From an uncultured Lachnotalea sp. (GTDB taxonomy: Bacteria > Bacillota > Clostridia > Lachnospirales > Lachnospiraceae), in contig CAMSZT010000006.1 in assembly GCA_947066815.1 (NCBI GenBank), forward strand, positions 1 to 64,000: 64,000 bases of DNA, written 5' to 3'. A model generated the notes under the pieces. The model ran no database searches. It saw only the letters and a list, made by a program, of their open reading frames with translations, and was not told the DNA's origin. The position numbers and the translations under genes were made by a program. This document shows positions 1-8,873 of this stretch, piece by piece. Each line of letters begins with the position of its first letter. Positions within the stretch are counted from its first letter, which is position 1.

Positions 1-81
1 GAAACTGGCCTAAATTTTTTCAAAAAGTTGTTGCATAACTATTGACAAAATGCAAGTGAAAAAAATATCGACAAAATAGTA

Positions 82-111
82 TTGTTTTTGCACCCGCAGA
101 TATGTTATGAT
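82..111 (+). promoter_or_regulatory. Putative sigma-A promoter of the flgB operon
   Basis: TTGTTT (82-87) and TATGAT (106-111) are separated by 18 bases, about 150 bases before flgB. No GCCGATA-type sigma-28 box is visible in 1-264, which fits early-class expression. A TTGACA at 42-47 has no convincing -10 partner. Inferred by eye only. Confidence 0.45.
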
Positions 112-264
112 AAAAAGAGATTTGTGGCTTGGAGCAGAAGAATTGGATGAAAAATCTAGCGATGGAAACAACTGTTTTTTTGCGCAGGCTATTGCTTTTG
201 GAAACAGAAATTGATATACTGAGTAAGTCGGAACGAACGAGAACAGAGAGAAGGAGTGATTTGT

Positions 265-660
265 GTGGCCGGTTTATACGGGAACGGCATAGAACTGACA
301 GAGAAAATGATGGACTTTTTATGGGAGCGGCAGAACGTTGGGCTGAATAATGTGGCGAACGTGGACACTCCCGGCTATAAGACCAGATACATAACTTTTG
401 AGGAGACCCTCCGCAAAAAACTGGAAAGCGCCAGCATGGGCGAGGGCAGCGGGACAAAGTCGGCGGTCTATCAGGCCATCCATTCCTCCCGTGCCAGGCT
501 GCACGTTGACGAGACGGAATCCACCCGTCTGGACGGGAACAATGTGGATATGGATCAGGAGCAGGTCGATCTGGTCCGCACGGCGTATGAGTATCAGTTT
601 ATGCTGAATTCGGTCAACAACGATCTGAAGCGTCTGCAGAGTGCGGCGAGATCCTTCTGA
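265..660 (+). CDS. flgB: Flagellar proximal rod protein FlgB
   Basis: FlgB is a proximal rod subunit that joins the MS ring to the distal rod. The protein is about 131 residues, normal for the family, and has the N-terminal rod signature NVANVDTPGYK and a C-terminal helix ending with the NxVDxDxEQ-type pattern seen as NNVDMDQEQVDL. I chose the GTG at 265 because AAGGAG (251-256) lies 8 bases before it. The in-frame GTG at 256 overlaps that ribosome binding site. This is the first gene of the operon. Unusually, flgC does not follow; fliE does, and flgC is about 13 kb downstream. Confidence 0.93.
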   Translation: MAGLYGNGIELTEKMMDFLWERQNVGLNNVANVDTPGYKTRYITFEETLRKKLESASMGEGSGTKSAVYQAIHSSRARLHVDETESTRLDGNNVDMDQEQVDLVRTAYEYQFMLNSVNNDLKRLQSAARSF

Positions 661-796
661 TATCTGGGGGTATGGATCCTCTTTTTTGTTCATAGACTAG
701 ACGGAGCGCGGAAAAATTGAGCTTGATACAGGAGACCGAATAGATCGTACTGTCCGGTTTTCTTTCGTGTAATAAGGGAAGGAGCAGGAAATACAT

Positions 797-1123
797 ATGG
801 AATTCGAGGGAATGCAGTTTATTACGCCGATGACGGCGTGGGAAAGGATCGGGAACACCGGAAGCGCTTTTGGGCAGGGGACTGTCAAGAGCAGCGATGA
901 GGTCGCGCTTTTTTCCGATGTGTTTCACAATGTGATAGATCAGGTCTATACCACACAGGCAGACGTGGAGAACAAGCAGTATCTCCTGAGTACGGGGCAG
1001 CTTGACAATGTCCATACTCTGCCCATTGCGGAAATGAAGGCGGCACTCAGTGTGGATATCCTTATTTCGCTGCGCAACAAGGCACTGGAATCCTACAATG
1101 AGCTGATGAAGATCAACGTGTAA
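797..1123 (+). CDS. fliE: Flagellar hook-basal body protein FliE
   Basis: FliE is the small adaptor between the MS ring/export gate and the rod. The 108-residue length and the C-terminal block (AEMKAALSVDILISLRNKA, then the conserved SYNELMKINV ending) are diagnostic. The ATG at 797 follows GGAAGGAG after a rather long gap. About 135 bases without a gene separate it from flgB, where flgC would be expected. It precedes fliF directly, as in other Firmicutes fla/che operons. Confidence 0.93.
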   Translation: MEFEGMQFITPMTAWERIGNTGSAFGQGTVKSSDEVALFSDVFHNVIDQVYTTQADVENKQYLLSTGQLDNVHTLPIAEMKAALSVDILISLRNKALESYNELMKINV

Positions 1124-1154
1124 TAAAATTCGATAGTGAAGGTTGGGAAAGAAC

Positions 1155-2867
1155 GTGCAGAGGTTCAAAGAATGGTGGCAGAAACTGGCACCAAAAACAA
1201 AAAAGCAGTTATCGATCCTTGTGGGAGGAACGATCATCGTTGCGCTGGCGATCGCGGCGGTCGTATATTTTAACAGAGACAACAGCTACAGCGTCCTGTT
1301 TACGAGCATGAATCAGTCGGAGGCGGCGCAGGTGGCAAGCCTTCTGCAGGAGTCGGAGATCTCTTTCCGGTATAATGAGAGTACCGGGACGATCTCCGTA
1401 CCTTCTTCCACAGTAGATCAGACCAGGGCGGATCTTTTGAGCCAGGGATATCCAAAAAGCGGATTTTCCTATGATATGTATATCGATCATGCGGGGCTGA
1501 TGTCCACGGAATCGGACAGGAAGCAATATACCCTGTATGACCTTCAGAACAGGCTGGGTGCACAGATCCGGCTTTTTGACGGTGTGCAGGATGCGACGGT
1601 GACAATCACCCAGGCGGAGAAATCTACATATGCTTTAAGTGACGAGGAGGAATCGGAGGCGTCTGCCGCGGTGACGGTGACCATGGAGAACGGGCGCACC
1701 CTTTCGGCGGACGGCGCGGATGCGGTCAGACGTCTGATCAGCACGTCGGTGAAGGGGATGAACTTCACCAATATTGCCGTGTTTGACGCGGCGACCATGC
1801 TGGAGGTGGGCAGCAGCGGCGGCACAGGTGCGACAGCAGCGGCCAGCGACCTTACGGAGCTGACCAGCCTGATCGAAAGCAACATCGAAGCCAATATCCG
1901 GACTGTGCTGGAGAAGATCTACGGGCGGGGAAAGGTGGAGGTGGCTGTCAAAGGCACTGTGAACATGTCGACCCTGATCCAGGAGAGTACAACTTACAAT
2001 ACTCCGGAGAAGATAGACGATGAAGATAAGAGAGGCTTCATTGAGAAAGAGACTTTGACCGGAGACAGCGAGAACGGAGAGGATCCGGAGGACGGAGGCG
2101 TGGCCGGTGCCGACGGCAACGCGGAGACGCCCCGTTACGAATGGGAAAACGGAGACGGTACGGCAAGCGACTACAACTATAGCAGTATTTACCGTAACTA
2201 TCTGTATAACATGGTCAAAGAACAGCGCCAGATAGATCCCGGCGTGCTGGAAAATACCACAGTCAGCGTCGTGATCGACACGGACGATATGGATGTGGAG
2301 GAGGCGGAGCTTAGGAGCCTGGTGGCAAACGCTTCCGGGATCTCGGCCGAGGATGCGGCGGACAATATCACCATTGTCCGGACCTTGTCTGCGGAGTCCA
2401 AGGCTCAGGCCGGCGAGGACAATGTCCCGGTAGTGCAGCCGGAGCCCGAGGAGGAAGGCGGACTGCCGCTTCCGATCCTGATCGCCATTATCGCCGGCGC
2501 CGTCCTGTTCCTTTTGATCCTGCTCCTTCTGATTCTTCGGAGAAGGAAAAAGAAGAAAAAAGCGGCGGAAGAGGAGGAACTTTTAGCCATGCCGGCCGGC
2601 GCCCTCGGGGCGGCGGCGGAGGACGGATGGTCTGAGGGAGAGGCTCCCAGCGCGGCGGTCGCGTCGATCCTGGAAGAAGAGGAAGAGACATCGCAGAACG
2701 AGGAGATCATCAAACTTAAGATGCAGCGGAATATGAAGCTGAAGCAGAATATCGGCGAGATGGTGGATCAGAATCCGCAGATCGTCGCCAAGCTTGTACA
2801 GGGATGGCTGACCAGCGAGGAGGGTGGTAGAAATGGCGGAGGCCGCAGTTCAGACAAACACAAATAA
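1155..2867 (+). CDS. fliF: Flagellar MS-ring protein FliF
   Basis: FliF forms the membrane-supramembrane ring that is the scaffold of the basal body. It has a basic N-terminus, a first membrane helix at about residues 20-40, the YscJ/FliF ring-building domain, an acidic variable stretch, a second membrane helix at about 437-458 followed by a run of Arg/Lys, and a cytoplasmic tail that binds FliG. Length (about 570 residues) is typical. The start is uncertain: GTG 1155 has purine-rich sequence before it, while an in-frame TTG at 1143 would add four residues. The 3' end overlaps fliG by 35 bases, suggesting translational coupling. Confidence 0.93.
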   Translation: MQRFKEWWQKLAPKTKKQLSILVGGTIIVALAIAAVVYFNRDNSYSVLFTSMNQSEAAQVASLLQESEISFRYNESTGTISVPSSTVDQTRADLLSQGYPKSGFSYDMYIDHAGLMSTESDRKQYTLYDLQNRLGAQIRLFDGVQDATVTITQAEKSTYALSDEEESEASAAVTVTMENGRTLSADGADAVRRLISTSVKGMNFTNIAVFDAATMLEVGSSGGTGATAAASDLTELTSLIESNIEANIRTVLEKIYGRGKVEVAVKGTVNMSTLIQESTTYNTPEKIDDEDKRGFIEKETLTGDSENGEDPEDGGVAGADGNAETPRYEWENGDGTASDYNYSSIYRNYLYNMVKEQRQIDPGVLENTTVSVVIDTDDMDVEEAELRSLVANASGISAEDAADNITIVRTLSAESKAQAGEDNVPVVQPEPEEEGGLPLPILIAIIAGAVLFLLILLLLILRRRKKKKKAAEEEELLAMPAGALGAAAEDGWSEGEAPSAAVASILEEEEETSQNEEIIKLKMQRNMKLKQNIGEMVDQNPQIVAKLVQGWLTSEEGGRNGGGRSSDKHK

Positions 2868-3897
2868 AGATGGCCAGGCAGAAGAGAAAAAGCCTGCTCT
2901 GACTCCCAAGCAGAAAGCGGCTATCGTCATTGTGTCCCTGGGAGCCGACCGGGCTTCCCAGATCTACAAATATCTGAGTGAGCAGGACATTGAGGATCTG
3001 ACCTATGAGGTGGCGAAGCTGGGAAAGACCAGCAACTCCCAGGTGGAGGAGGCGCTGGATGAGTTCTATAAGCTGTGCCTGACTCATAAGATGATGACCG
3101 ACGGCGGGCTGGATTATGCCAGGAACGTCCTGGAGAAGGCGTTCGGCGATACGACGGCCAGATCCCTTTTGGAGAGGGTATCCAAGACCCTCCAGTCCAA
3201 GCCCTTTAATTTCTTTACAAAAGGGGATCCGAAGGCTCTGCTTTCCCTGCTGCAGCATGAGCGCTCCCAGGTGATCGTCCTGATCCTGTCCTATATGGAT
3301 CCGGAGCAGGCAGCCGGGATCCTGGAGCAGCTTCCGGAGGAGAAACGGATCCCGGTGCTGGAGGGTATGGCAAATATGGACCGGGTGTCGCCGGAGGCCA
3401 TCGCCATTGTAGAGGAAGAGATGAAACGGAAATTTTCTGCGATCATCACCAGCGAGGACAATACGAACCTGGGCGGCATCGATTATGTGGCGGATATCAT
3501 GAACCACGTGGACCGCAGCAACGAGCGGAAGATCTTCGAGGAGCTGGGCAAGACCAATCCCGACCTGGCCCAGGATATCCGGGACAAAATGTTCATTTTC
3601 GAGAACATCCTGGATATGGACGACCGCTCCGTACAGCGCTTTGTGCGTGACTGTGATTCCAAGGATGTGGTATACGCCCTCAAGACGGCTTCTCAGGAGA
3701 TGCAGGATATTTTCTTCAGCAATATGTCCAAGAGGATGGCAGAGACTGTCCGTGCCGATCTGGAGATCACGACCAATGTCCGCCTGAAGGATGTGGAAGA
3801 GGCGCAGCAGCGTATTGTTAACCTGATCCGGAACCTGGAGGAGCGGGGAGAAGTGATCATTAAGAAGGGAAGTGACGAGGATGATATCATCGTCTAA
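2833..3897 (+). CDS. fliG: Flagellar motor switch protein FliG
   Basis: FliG is the rotor protein that contacts MotA and transmits torque. About 354 residues, close to the usual 330-340. The N-domain begins with the LTPKQKAAIVIVSLG-type helix, the middle domain has the HERSQVIVLILSYM segment (the EHPQ-like region), and the C-terminal domain carries the charged torque helix (IRDKMFIFENILDMDDRSVQ region). The ATG at 2833 is chosen because GAGGAGG lies 8 bases upstream, inside fliF. An in-frame GTG at 2824 is less likely. Confidence 0.95.
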   Translation: MAEAAVQTNTNKDGQAEEKKPALTPKQKAAIVIVSLGADRASQIYKYLSEQDIEDLTYEVAKLGKTSNSQVEEALDEFYKLCLTHKMMTDGGLDYARNVLEKAFGDTTARSLLERVSKTLQSKPFNFFTKGDPKALLSLLQHERSQVIVLILSYMDPEQAAGILEQLPEEKRIPVLEGMANMDRVSPEAIAIVEEEMKRKFSAIITSEDNTNLGGIDYVADIMNHVDRSNERKIFEELGKTNPDLAQDIRDKMFIFENILDMDDRSVQRFVRDCDSKDVVYALKTASQEMQDIFFSNMSKRMAETVRADLEITTNVRLKDVEEAQQRIVNLIRNLEERGEVIIKKGSDEDDIIV

Positions 3898-4720
3898 AAG
3901 CGTGATCAAGGCGTGGAGCCCGGAAAAGGTACGGGATTTCATTCCTCCTCTGACCGCTTCCCAGCCGGTGGTGCGGGAATTGAACCGGCGGAATCTGGAT
4001 GAACCCGCCCCGGAAGAGGAGGCGGAGTCGGAAAAGAAATTTTATATAGACGAAGAGCTGGAGGCGCTGAAAGCGCGGGAGGAGAAAGCACGCGAGGCGG
4101 ACGAGCGGGCAGAACTTGCGCTGCAGGAGGCGGAGAGACAGGCGGCAGAGATCCTTGAGAATGCCAGGTCAGAAGCGGAGGCACTGAAGGAGGAGGCCAG
4201 GCAGGCCGGCTATGCCAGGGGCCTCGAGGAGGGACGGCAGGCCGGAAAGGCGGAGGCCATGGGAAGGTTGGAGGCCGTCCTGGAGGAACAGAAGCAGGCA
4301 GCCGGGCAGGAACTCTCGGAGGCCGTGAAGAGCATTGAACAGGCAAAGAGCCGCTGTATGCGGGAATATCTGGATCAGCTTCGGGACTGTGCCTTTGCGG
4401 TGGCGGAGAAGGTGATCCATACCAGCCTGGAGGCCAGCGGCGACATTATCCGGAGGATGATCGTCTTTGAGACAGAGAAGCTCCGGAAAACGGCGTGGCT
4501 CAAGATCTACCTGGAGAAACAGGATTACGATATGATGATGGAGGCGGATGCGGATCTGGTGACAGAGCTTACCAGAGTGTCCGATAGCATCAAGTTCATT
4601 GTCATGGAAAGAGAAGCGCGGGGAAGCTGCATCATCGAGACGCCGGAGGAAATCCTGGACATCGGTGTGGAGACGCAGATGGAAAATATCCGTGAGATCA
4701 CAGGTACTATACGTGCCTAG
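3881..4720 (+). CDS. fliH: Flagellar export stator FliH
   Basis: FliH dimerises and controls the FliI ATPase at the export gate. The 279-residue protein has the family layout: variable N-terminus, a long Glu/Ala/Arg-rich coiled coil (about residues 50-170, including GYARGLEEGRQAGK, the GxxxG-like repeat typical of FliH), and a C-terminal FliI-binding domain with the AVAEKVIHTSLEAS helix. It overlaps fliG by 17 bases. ATG 3881 is preferred over GTG 3872 because AAGGGA at 3865-3870 is correctly spaced only for the ATG. Confidence 0.88.
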   Translation: MISSSKSVIKAWSPEKVRDFIPPLTASQPVVRELNRRNLDEPAPEEEAESEKKFYIDEELEALKAREEKAREADERAELALQEAERQAAEILENARSEAEALKEEARQAGYARGLEEGRQAGKAEAMGRLEAVLEEQKQAAGQELSEAVKSIEQAKSRCMREYLDQLRDCAFAVAEKVIHTSLEASGDIIRRMIVFETEKLRKTAWLKIYLEKQDYDMMMEADADLVTELTRVSDSIKFIVMEREARGSCIIETPEEILDIGVETQMENIREITGTIRA

Positions 4721-4773
4721 GAAAGTCTGTCTGCATTGGGAATGCGGACGTATCATAGAGGAGCGGGACGGCT

Positions 4774-6075
4774 ATGTTTAAAAAATTGCCGCAGCTGGTC
4801 GCCAATTCTGAGACCATCAGCCGCATTGGAAAAATTGAAAATGTAGTCGGCATGTCCGTGGAAGCCTCGGGCGGCAGGAGCAGCATCGGGGATATCGTTA
4901 TGATCTATAACGAGGAACAGAACCGGCAGATCCGGGCCGAGGTGGTCGGCTTCAAGGAGAACCGGATCCAGCTGATGGCCTATGAGAATACGGGCGGGAT
5001 CAGCGCGGGAAGTTTTGTGAGAAATACAAGGCGCCGTCTGAAGGTCCCTGTGGGGGATTTCCTCCGGGGGCGGATCATCAATGCCATGGGAGAACCCATG
5101 GACGGAGGGGCAGAGTTTCATCCCACAAGATTTTATTCGGTGGATCCCCCAGGGATCAATCCGCTGGCCAGACCGCCGATCAGAGAACGGCTGGAGTTTG
5201 GCGTAAAGGCCATCGACGGCCTGAATACCATCGGGAAGGGCCAGAGGATCGGGATCTTTGCCGGTTCCGGTGTCGGGAAAAGTACCCTGATGGGGATGAT
5301 CGCCAAAAATGTAAAGACAGATATCAATGTGATCGCCCTGGTGGGCGAGCGTGGCCGCGAGGTGCTGGAGTTTGTCCAGAAGGATCTGGGCGAGGAGGGG
5401 ATGAGCCGCTCCGTACTGGTGGTGGCCACATCAGACCAGCCGGCCATGCTCCGCATGAAATGTCCGCTGGTGGCAACGACCATAGCAGAATATTTCCGTG
5501 ATCAGGGCATGGATGTCCTTCTGATGATGGATTCCTTGACCCGATACGCTATGGCGCAGAGGGAGATCGGCCTGGCCATCGGGGAGCCTCCCATTGCGAG
5601 GGGTTATACGCCTTCTATTTATGCGGAGTTCCCCAAGCTTCTGGAGCGGAGCGGCAATTTTGACCGGGGGTCTATCACCGGGGTTTATACGGTGCTGGTG
5701 GAGGGCGACGATACCAATGAGCCCATCTCTGATACGGTCCGGGGGATCTTGGACGGCCATATTGTCCTGAGCCGTCAGCTTGCCAACGAGAACCATTTCC
5801 CAGCCATTGATATCGGCGCCAGTATTTCCAGGCTGATGGTGGAGATCGTTCCGGAGGAGCACAAACGGATCGACGGGCGTTTCCGGAATCTTTTGGCCCT
5901 CTATCAGAAAAATGCAGATCTGATCGCCATCGGCGCTTATAAAAAAGGAACCAACCCTGCCCTTGACGAGGCAGTTTCCAAGATAAACAGCATGAATGGA
6001 TTTTTGACTCAAGGGATCAATGAAAGTTTTTCATATGACGAAACGGTGAAGCTGATGCGGGCGATCGCCGGATAA
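4774..6075 (+). CDS. fliI: Flagellum-specific ATPase FliI
   Basis: FliI is the hexameric ATPase of the flagellar type III export apparatus. The 433-residue protein is the normal length. The Walker A loop GIFAGSGVGKST lies near residues 160-171, the Walker B strand VLLMMDSLTRYAMAQ follows, and the family motif EIGLAIGEPPIARGYTPS is intact. It sits between fliH and fliJ, completing the usual HIJ export module. Confidence 0.97.
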   Translation: MFKKLPQLVANSETISRIGKIENVVGMSVEASGGRSSIGDIVMIYNEEQNRQIRAEVVGFKENRIQLMAYENTGGISAGSFVRNTRRRLKVPVGDFLRGRIINAMGEPMDGGAEFHPTRFYSVDPPGINPLARPPIRERLEFGVKAIDGLNTIGKGQRIGIFAGSGVGKSTLMGMIAKNVKTDINVIALVGERGREVLEFVQKDLGEEGMSRSVLVVATSDQPAMLRMKCPLVATTIAEYFRDQGMDVLLMMDSLTRYAMAQREIGLAIGEPPIARGYTPSIYAEFPKLLERSGNFDRGSITGVYTVLVEGDDTNEPISDTVRGILDGHIVLSRQLANENHFPAIDIGASISRLMVEIVPEEHKRIDGRFRNLLALYQKNADLIAIGAYKKGTNPALDEAVSKINSMNGFLTQGINESFSYDETVKLMRAIAG

Positions 6076-6094
6076 GACATGGAGGGATTGACAG

Positions 6095-6553
6095 GTGAAG
6101 CGGTTTCAATACAGTCTGGAAACGGTCCTGAATTATAAAACGCAGGTCCTGGACGGCTTAAAGAAGGAGCATGCCGCGATCGTAAAAAATGTTCATGATA
6201 AAAAAGAGGAGATCCGGCAGCTAAACGGCAGGCTTATGGATTATGAAGACAGCTTTAATGAGACAAAATCGGGAGGAGCCTCCATTGAGACCTATCTGCT
6301 TTACGATATGTGTATCGAGCGGATGGAGGAACGGATCGAGCAGGAAGAGGAGCGGCTGGCCGCCCTGAAGGTGAAAGAAGAGAAAAAGAAGAGTGAAGTG
6401 ATCGACGCAAAGGTGGATACCTCCAAATTCGAGAAGCTGAAGGATAAGCGGCTGAAGGAGTATCGGACCGCCGAGCAGAAAGAGGAGGAAGCCTTTGTGG
6501 AGGAATTTGTGATCCGCAGCATGGGAAGTGATATTCCCGTATTCCGTGGGTGA
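6095..6553 (+). CDS. fliJ: Flagellar export protein FliJ
   Basis: FliJ is the coiled-coil stalk that links FliI to FlhA. At 152 residues it is the expected size, starts with the FliJ-like FQYSLETVLNYK segment, and is almost entirely Lys/Glu-rich helix with no membrane segment. Start codon GTG at 6095. Identification rests on both the N-terminal motif and its place after fliI. Confidence 0.88.
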   Translation: MKRFQYSLETVLNYKTQVLDGLKKEHAAIVKNVHDKKEEIRQLNGRLMDYEDSFNETKSGGASIETYLLYDMCIERMEERIEQEEERLAALKVKEEKKKSEVIDAKVDTSKFEKLKDKRLKEYRTAEQKEEEAFVEEFVIRSMGSDIPVFRG

Positions 6554-6604
6554 TCCCGGCCTGGGGCCGATGATCATAAATAATCTTATAGAAAGGAGAA
6601 ACGC

Positions 6605-7819
6605 GTGGAAAAAATCCAGACAGAAGTAGTGTCGATGCTCCGGGCAGGTGCAAAAGCCGGGGGCAGCTATCGGACGTCAGGGACGGACGCGGCCTTTGGA
6701 AAGCTGTTGAAGGAACAGAGCCAGGGGACGGACGGCGGTACAAAGGAAGCGGCAGCTTCCGGAACAGATTCCCCGGGAAAAGCGCCGGAAGCCGGAAAAG
6801 AAGAGACAAAGCCGGTGAAGGAAAGCGGAACGAAGGGAAAAACGGAAGATGCCAAAGAAGAAGACGGCGTGAAAAGCGACGGGCTGGTTCTTCCTTCCGA
6901 ACTGCTGCTCAAGCTACAGGAGCAGACAGGCGTGCAGATGGCCGTACCGACAGAGGCGGAGGCGCAGATCCCGGAACTGACAAAAGAATCGCCGGAGATC
7001 CTGGTACAGCCGGAGCCTTTGACCGGAGCCGGGGGACTGCCGCTGCAGGCGGAGGATATATCGGAGGCGCAGGAGCTTTCCGGTATGGCAGAAACCGCAG
7101 GGCTTTCCGGTGGGGAAGAGGTCCGGACGGTCCGGATGCCGGCGGAAAAACAGGAACTGCAGGCGGAGGAGGCTGTTTTTGGACAGGACAAAAAGATCCT
7201 GGCAGGGACGGTGGAAAAACAGACACAGCCCCGGGAAGTTCCCGGATCCATGACGGAGCCTGAGAAGACGGAAATACCTGTGAAAGCCTCCGCGGCAGAG
7301 ACTAAAGAAGGTACGCGGGAGCAGGCGGGACAGGAGCAGCCGCTTGCCGGGATGGAAGGACAGCCGATTCGGGAATATGCGGCCCGTGAGACGGGGCATG
7401 TGGTGTCCGAGCCGGTCAGGACCAGTGAACCGAATCTGATTAACGACGTGGGCCGGGCGATTGCCCAGAGGCTTCCCGCAAGTGACGGGACCCTTACCAT
7501 TGAACTGGAACCGGCATCTCTCGGAAAAATGACGATCCGTGTGCTTTATGAAAGCGGAAAGGCGACCGTCTCCATTCTGGCGACCAGTCCCAGAACGCTG
7601 GAGCTTCTCAGCGCAAGGGCCGGAGAGCTGGCCTCGATCCTGGAGGAGCGGACCGGTCAGGAAACCGTGGTCTATGCGGAGCAGCCGGAAAGCGAGCAGC
7701 CCTTCGACGAGCGCCAGGGAGAGGGACGGCAAAAAGACCGGGAGCCGGAGGGCAGGGAACATAAGGAACGAAACGAGCAGGATTCCTTCCTGCAGCAGCT
7801 AAGGCTCGGAGTCATTTAA
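6605..7819 (+). CDS. fliK: Flagellar hook-length control protein FliK
   Basis: FliK is secreted during hook growth and switches export specificity through FlhB. The 404-residue protein has a long low-complexity N-terminal ruler rich in Glu, Lys, Pro and Ala. Its compact C-terminal Flg_hook domain (about residues 290-365) contains LTIELEPASLGKMTIRV and SPRTLELL, which are characteristic. Start is GTG 6605 after AAAGGAGAAA. It stands directly before flgD, the usual order. A second FliK-like protein is encoded at 38902-40320. Confidence 0.9.
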   Translation: MEKIQTEVVSMLRAGAKAGGSYRTSGTDAAFGKLLKEQSQGTDGGTKEAAASGTDSPGKAPEAGKEETKPVKESGTKGKTEDAKEEDGVKSDGLVLPSELLLKLQEQTGVQMAVPTEAEAQIPELTKESPEILVQPEPLTGAGGLPLQAEDISEAQELSGMAETAGLSGGEEVRTVRMPAEKQELQAEEAVFGQDKKILAGTVEKQTQPREVPGSMTEPEKTEIPVKASAAETKEGTREQAGQEQPLAGMEGQPIREYAARETGHVVSEPVRTSEPNLINDVGRAIAQRLPASDGTLTIELEPASLGKMTIRVLYESGKATVSILATSPRTLELLSARAGELASILEERTGQETVVYAEQPESEQPFDERQGEGRQKDREPEGREHKERNEQDSFLQQLRLGVI

Positions 7820-7836
7820 GTAAGGAGGAAAAAGTT

Positions 7837-8388
7837 ATGCCGGTGGATAATGTCAGCGGGACGAATAATCCCTATGCTTCGACCTATTATACGGCCAAGA
7901 GCAATGATAAAAACACACTGACCATCACCAGTTATATCCAGCTTCTGGCTACACAGCTTCAGAATCAGGATCTGACCAACCCGATGGACAACAGTGAGAT
8001 GATGAACCAGATGACTCAGATGGCCATGGTGCAGGCCCTCTCCAGTATGACGGAGACTATGACGGCCTCCAGCGCCATGAGCACCACCACCTATATAGCG
8101 GGCATGGTGGGGAAGGAAGTAACCGTAGCCATCACCGAGAAGGGCGCTTATGGAACAGAGACCCTGACAGGGAGCAAGGTGGGGATCATCGAGTCGGTGA
8201 ATCTGACGGGAAGCATTCCGACTTTCCGGATTAAAGGCGACGACACAGATTATCCCTTAAGCTATCTTCTGGGGATCGGAGACGTCACCGGAGCGGTGGA
8301 AAATGGAGATTCCAGCGGTGAGAACGTGGACGGCGGGAATGCGGGAGACGGAGACGCCGATAAAGGGGAAACAGGCAGTGTGAGTTAA
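7837..8388 (+). CDS. flgD: Flagellar hook cap/assembly protein FlgD
   Basis: FlgD caps the growing hook and is needed to polymerise FlgE. The conserved N-terminal secretion and capping region is clear (FIQLLATQLQNQDLTNPMD-like, here YIQLLATQLQNQDLTNP at about residues 32-48, then MTQMAMVQALSSM). The C-terminal domain is short and ends in a Gly/Asp-rich tail; the 183-residue length is within the range of Firmicutes FlgD. Ribosome binding site AAGGAGG precedes ATG 7837. Confidence 0.93.
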   Translation: MPVDNVSGTNNPYASTYYTAKSNDKNTLTITSYIQLLATQLQNQDLTNPMDNSEMMNQMTQMAMVQALSSMTETMTASSAMSTTTYIAGMVGKEVTVAITEKGAYGTETLTGSKVGIIESVNLTGSIPTFRIKGDDTDYPLSYLLGIGDVTGAVENGDSSGENVDGGNAGDGDADKGETGSVS

Positions 8389-8405
8389 GAAACGGAGTCG
8401 GAGCT

Positions 8406-8795
8406 ATGAGCATAAGCGAGATACGGAAGCTCCAGTACGGAACTGGCGCAGGGAGCGCAGTCCAGGAGGCGGCGGCAGGCCAGCCTTCCGTGAGCGGATC
8501 TGCTTTCGGTGAAATGCTGCGGGCCAGGTCTCTGGAGGAGCAGGGACTGAATTTCTCCAAGCATGCGGCAAAACGCATGGGGGAGCGTGGGATCGCCATG
8601 GACAATGAGCTTTTGGGCGGTCTGGAACAGGCTGTGAGGGGGGCAAGAGAAAAGGGCGCGAAGGACGTGGCCGTGATTGGCCGCCAGGGCGTATTTATCG
8701 TGAATGTTCCCAACAACGTGGTGGTCACCACCATGTCGGCCGACGATATGAAGGACAGAATCTTTACAAATATCGACAGTGCTGTTATCATGTAA
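8406..8795 (+). CDS. Flagellar operon protein of the flg_new (TIGR02530) family
   Basis: A small protein found between flgD and flgE in many Firmicutes fla operons and named only as 'flagellar operon protein'. The 129-residue product has the family's signature C-terminal half: FSKHAAKRMGERGI, then a hydrophobic beta segment (DVAVIGRQGVFIVNVP) and TIFTNIDSAV-like ending (RIFTNIDSAVIM). The first 45 residues are variable. Its biochemical role is not established as far as I know; its position suggests a job in hook assembly. Confidence 0.85.
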   Translation: MSISEIRKLQYGTGAGSAVQEAAAGQPSVSGSAFGEMLRARSLEEQGLNFSKHAAKRMGERGIAMDNELLGGLEQAVRGAREKGAKDVAVIGRQGVFIVNVPNNVVVTTMSADDMKDRIFTNIDSAVIM

Positions 8796-8873
8796 AGGCA
8801 GGACCGAAAGGATGCCCGTCCGGAGCATCAGAAGCATGCTCCGGAATGACAGCAGAAAGGAAGTAGGAAAAGA

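Noticed and set aside
129-350. 73-codon + strand frame overlapping the start of flgB
   Set aside because: No ribosome binding site, basic random-looking composition, and it overlaps flgB in another frame.
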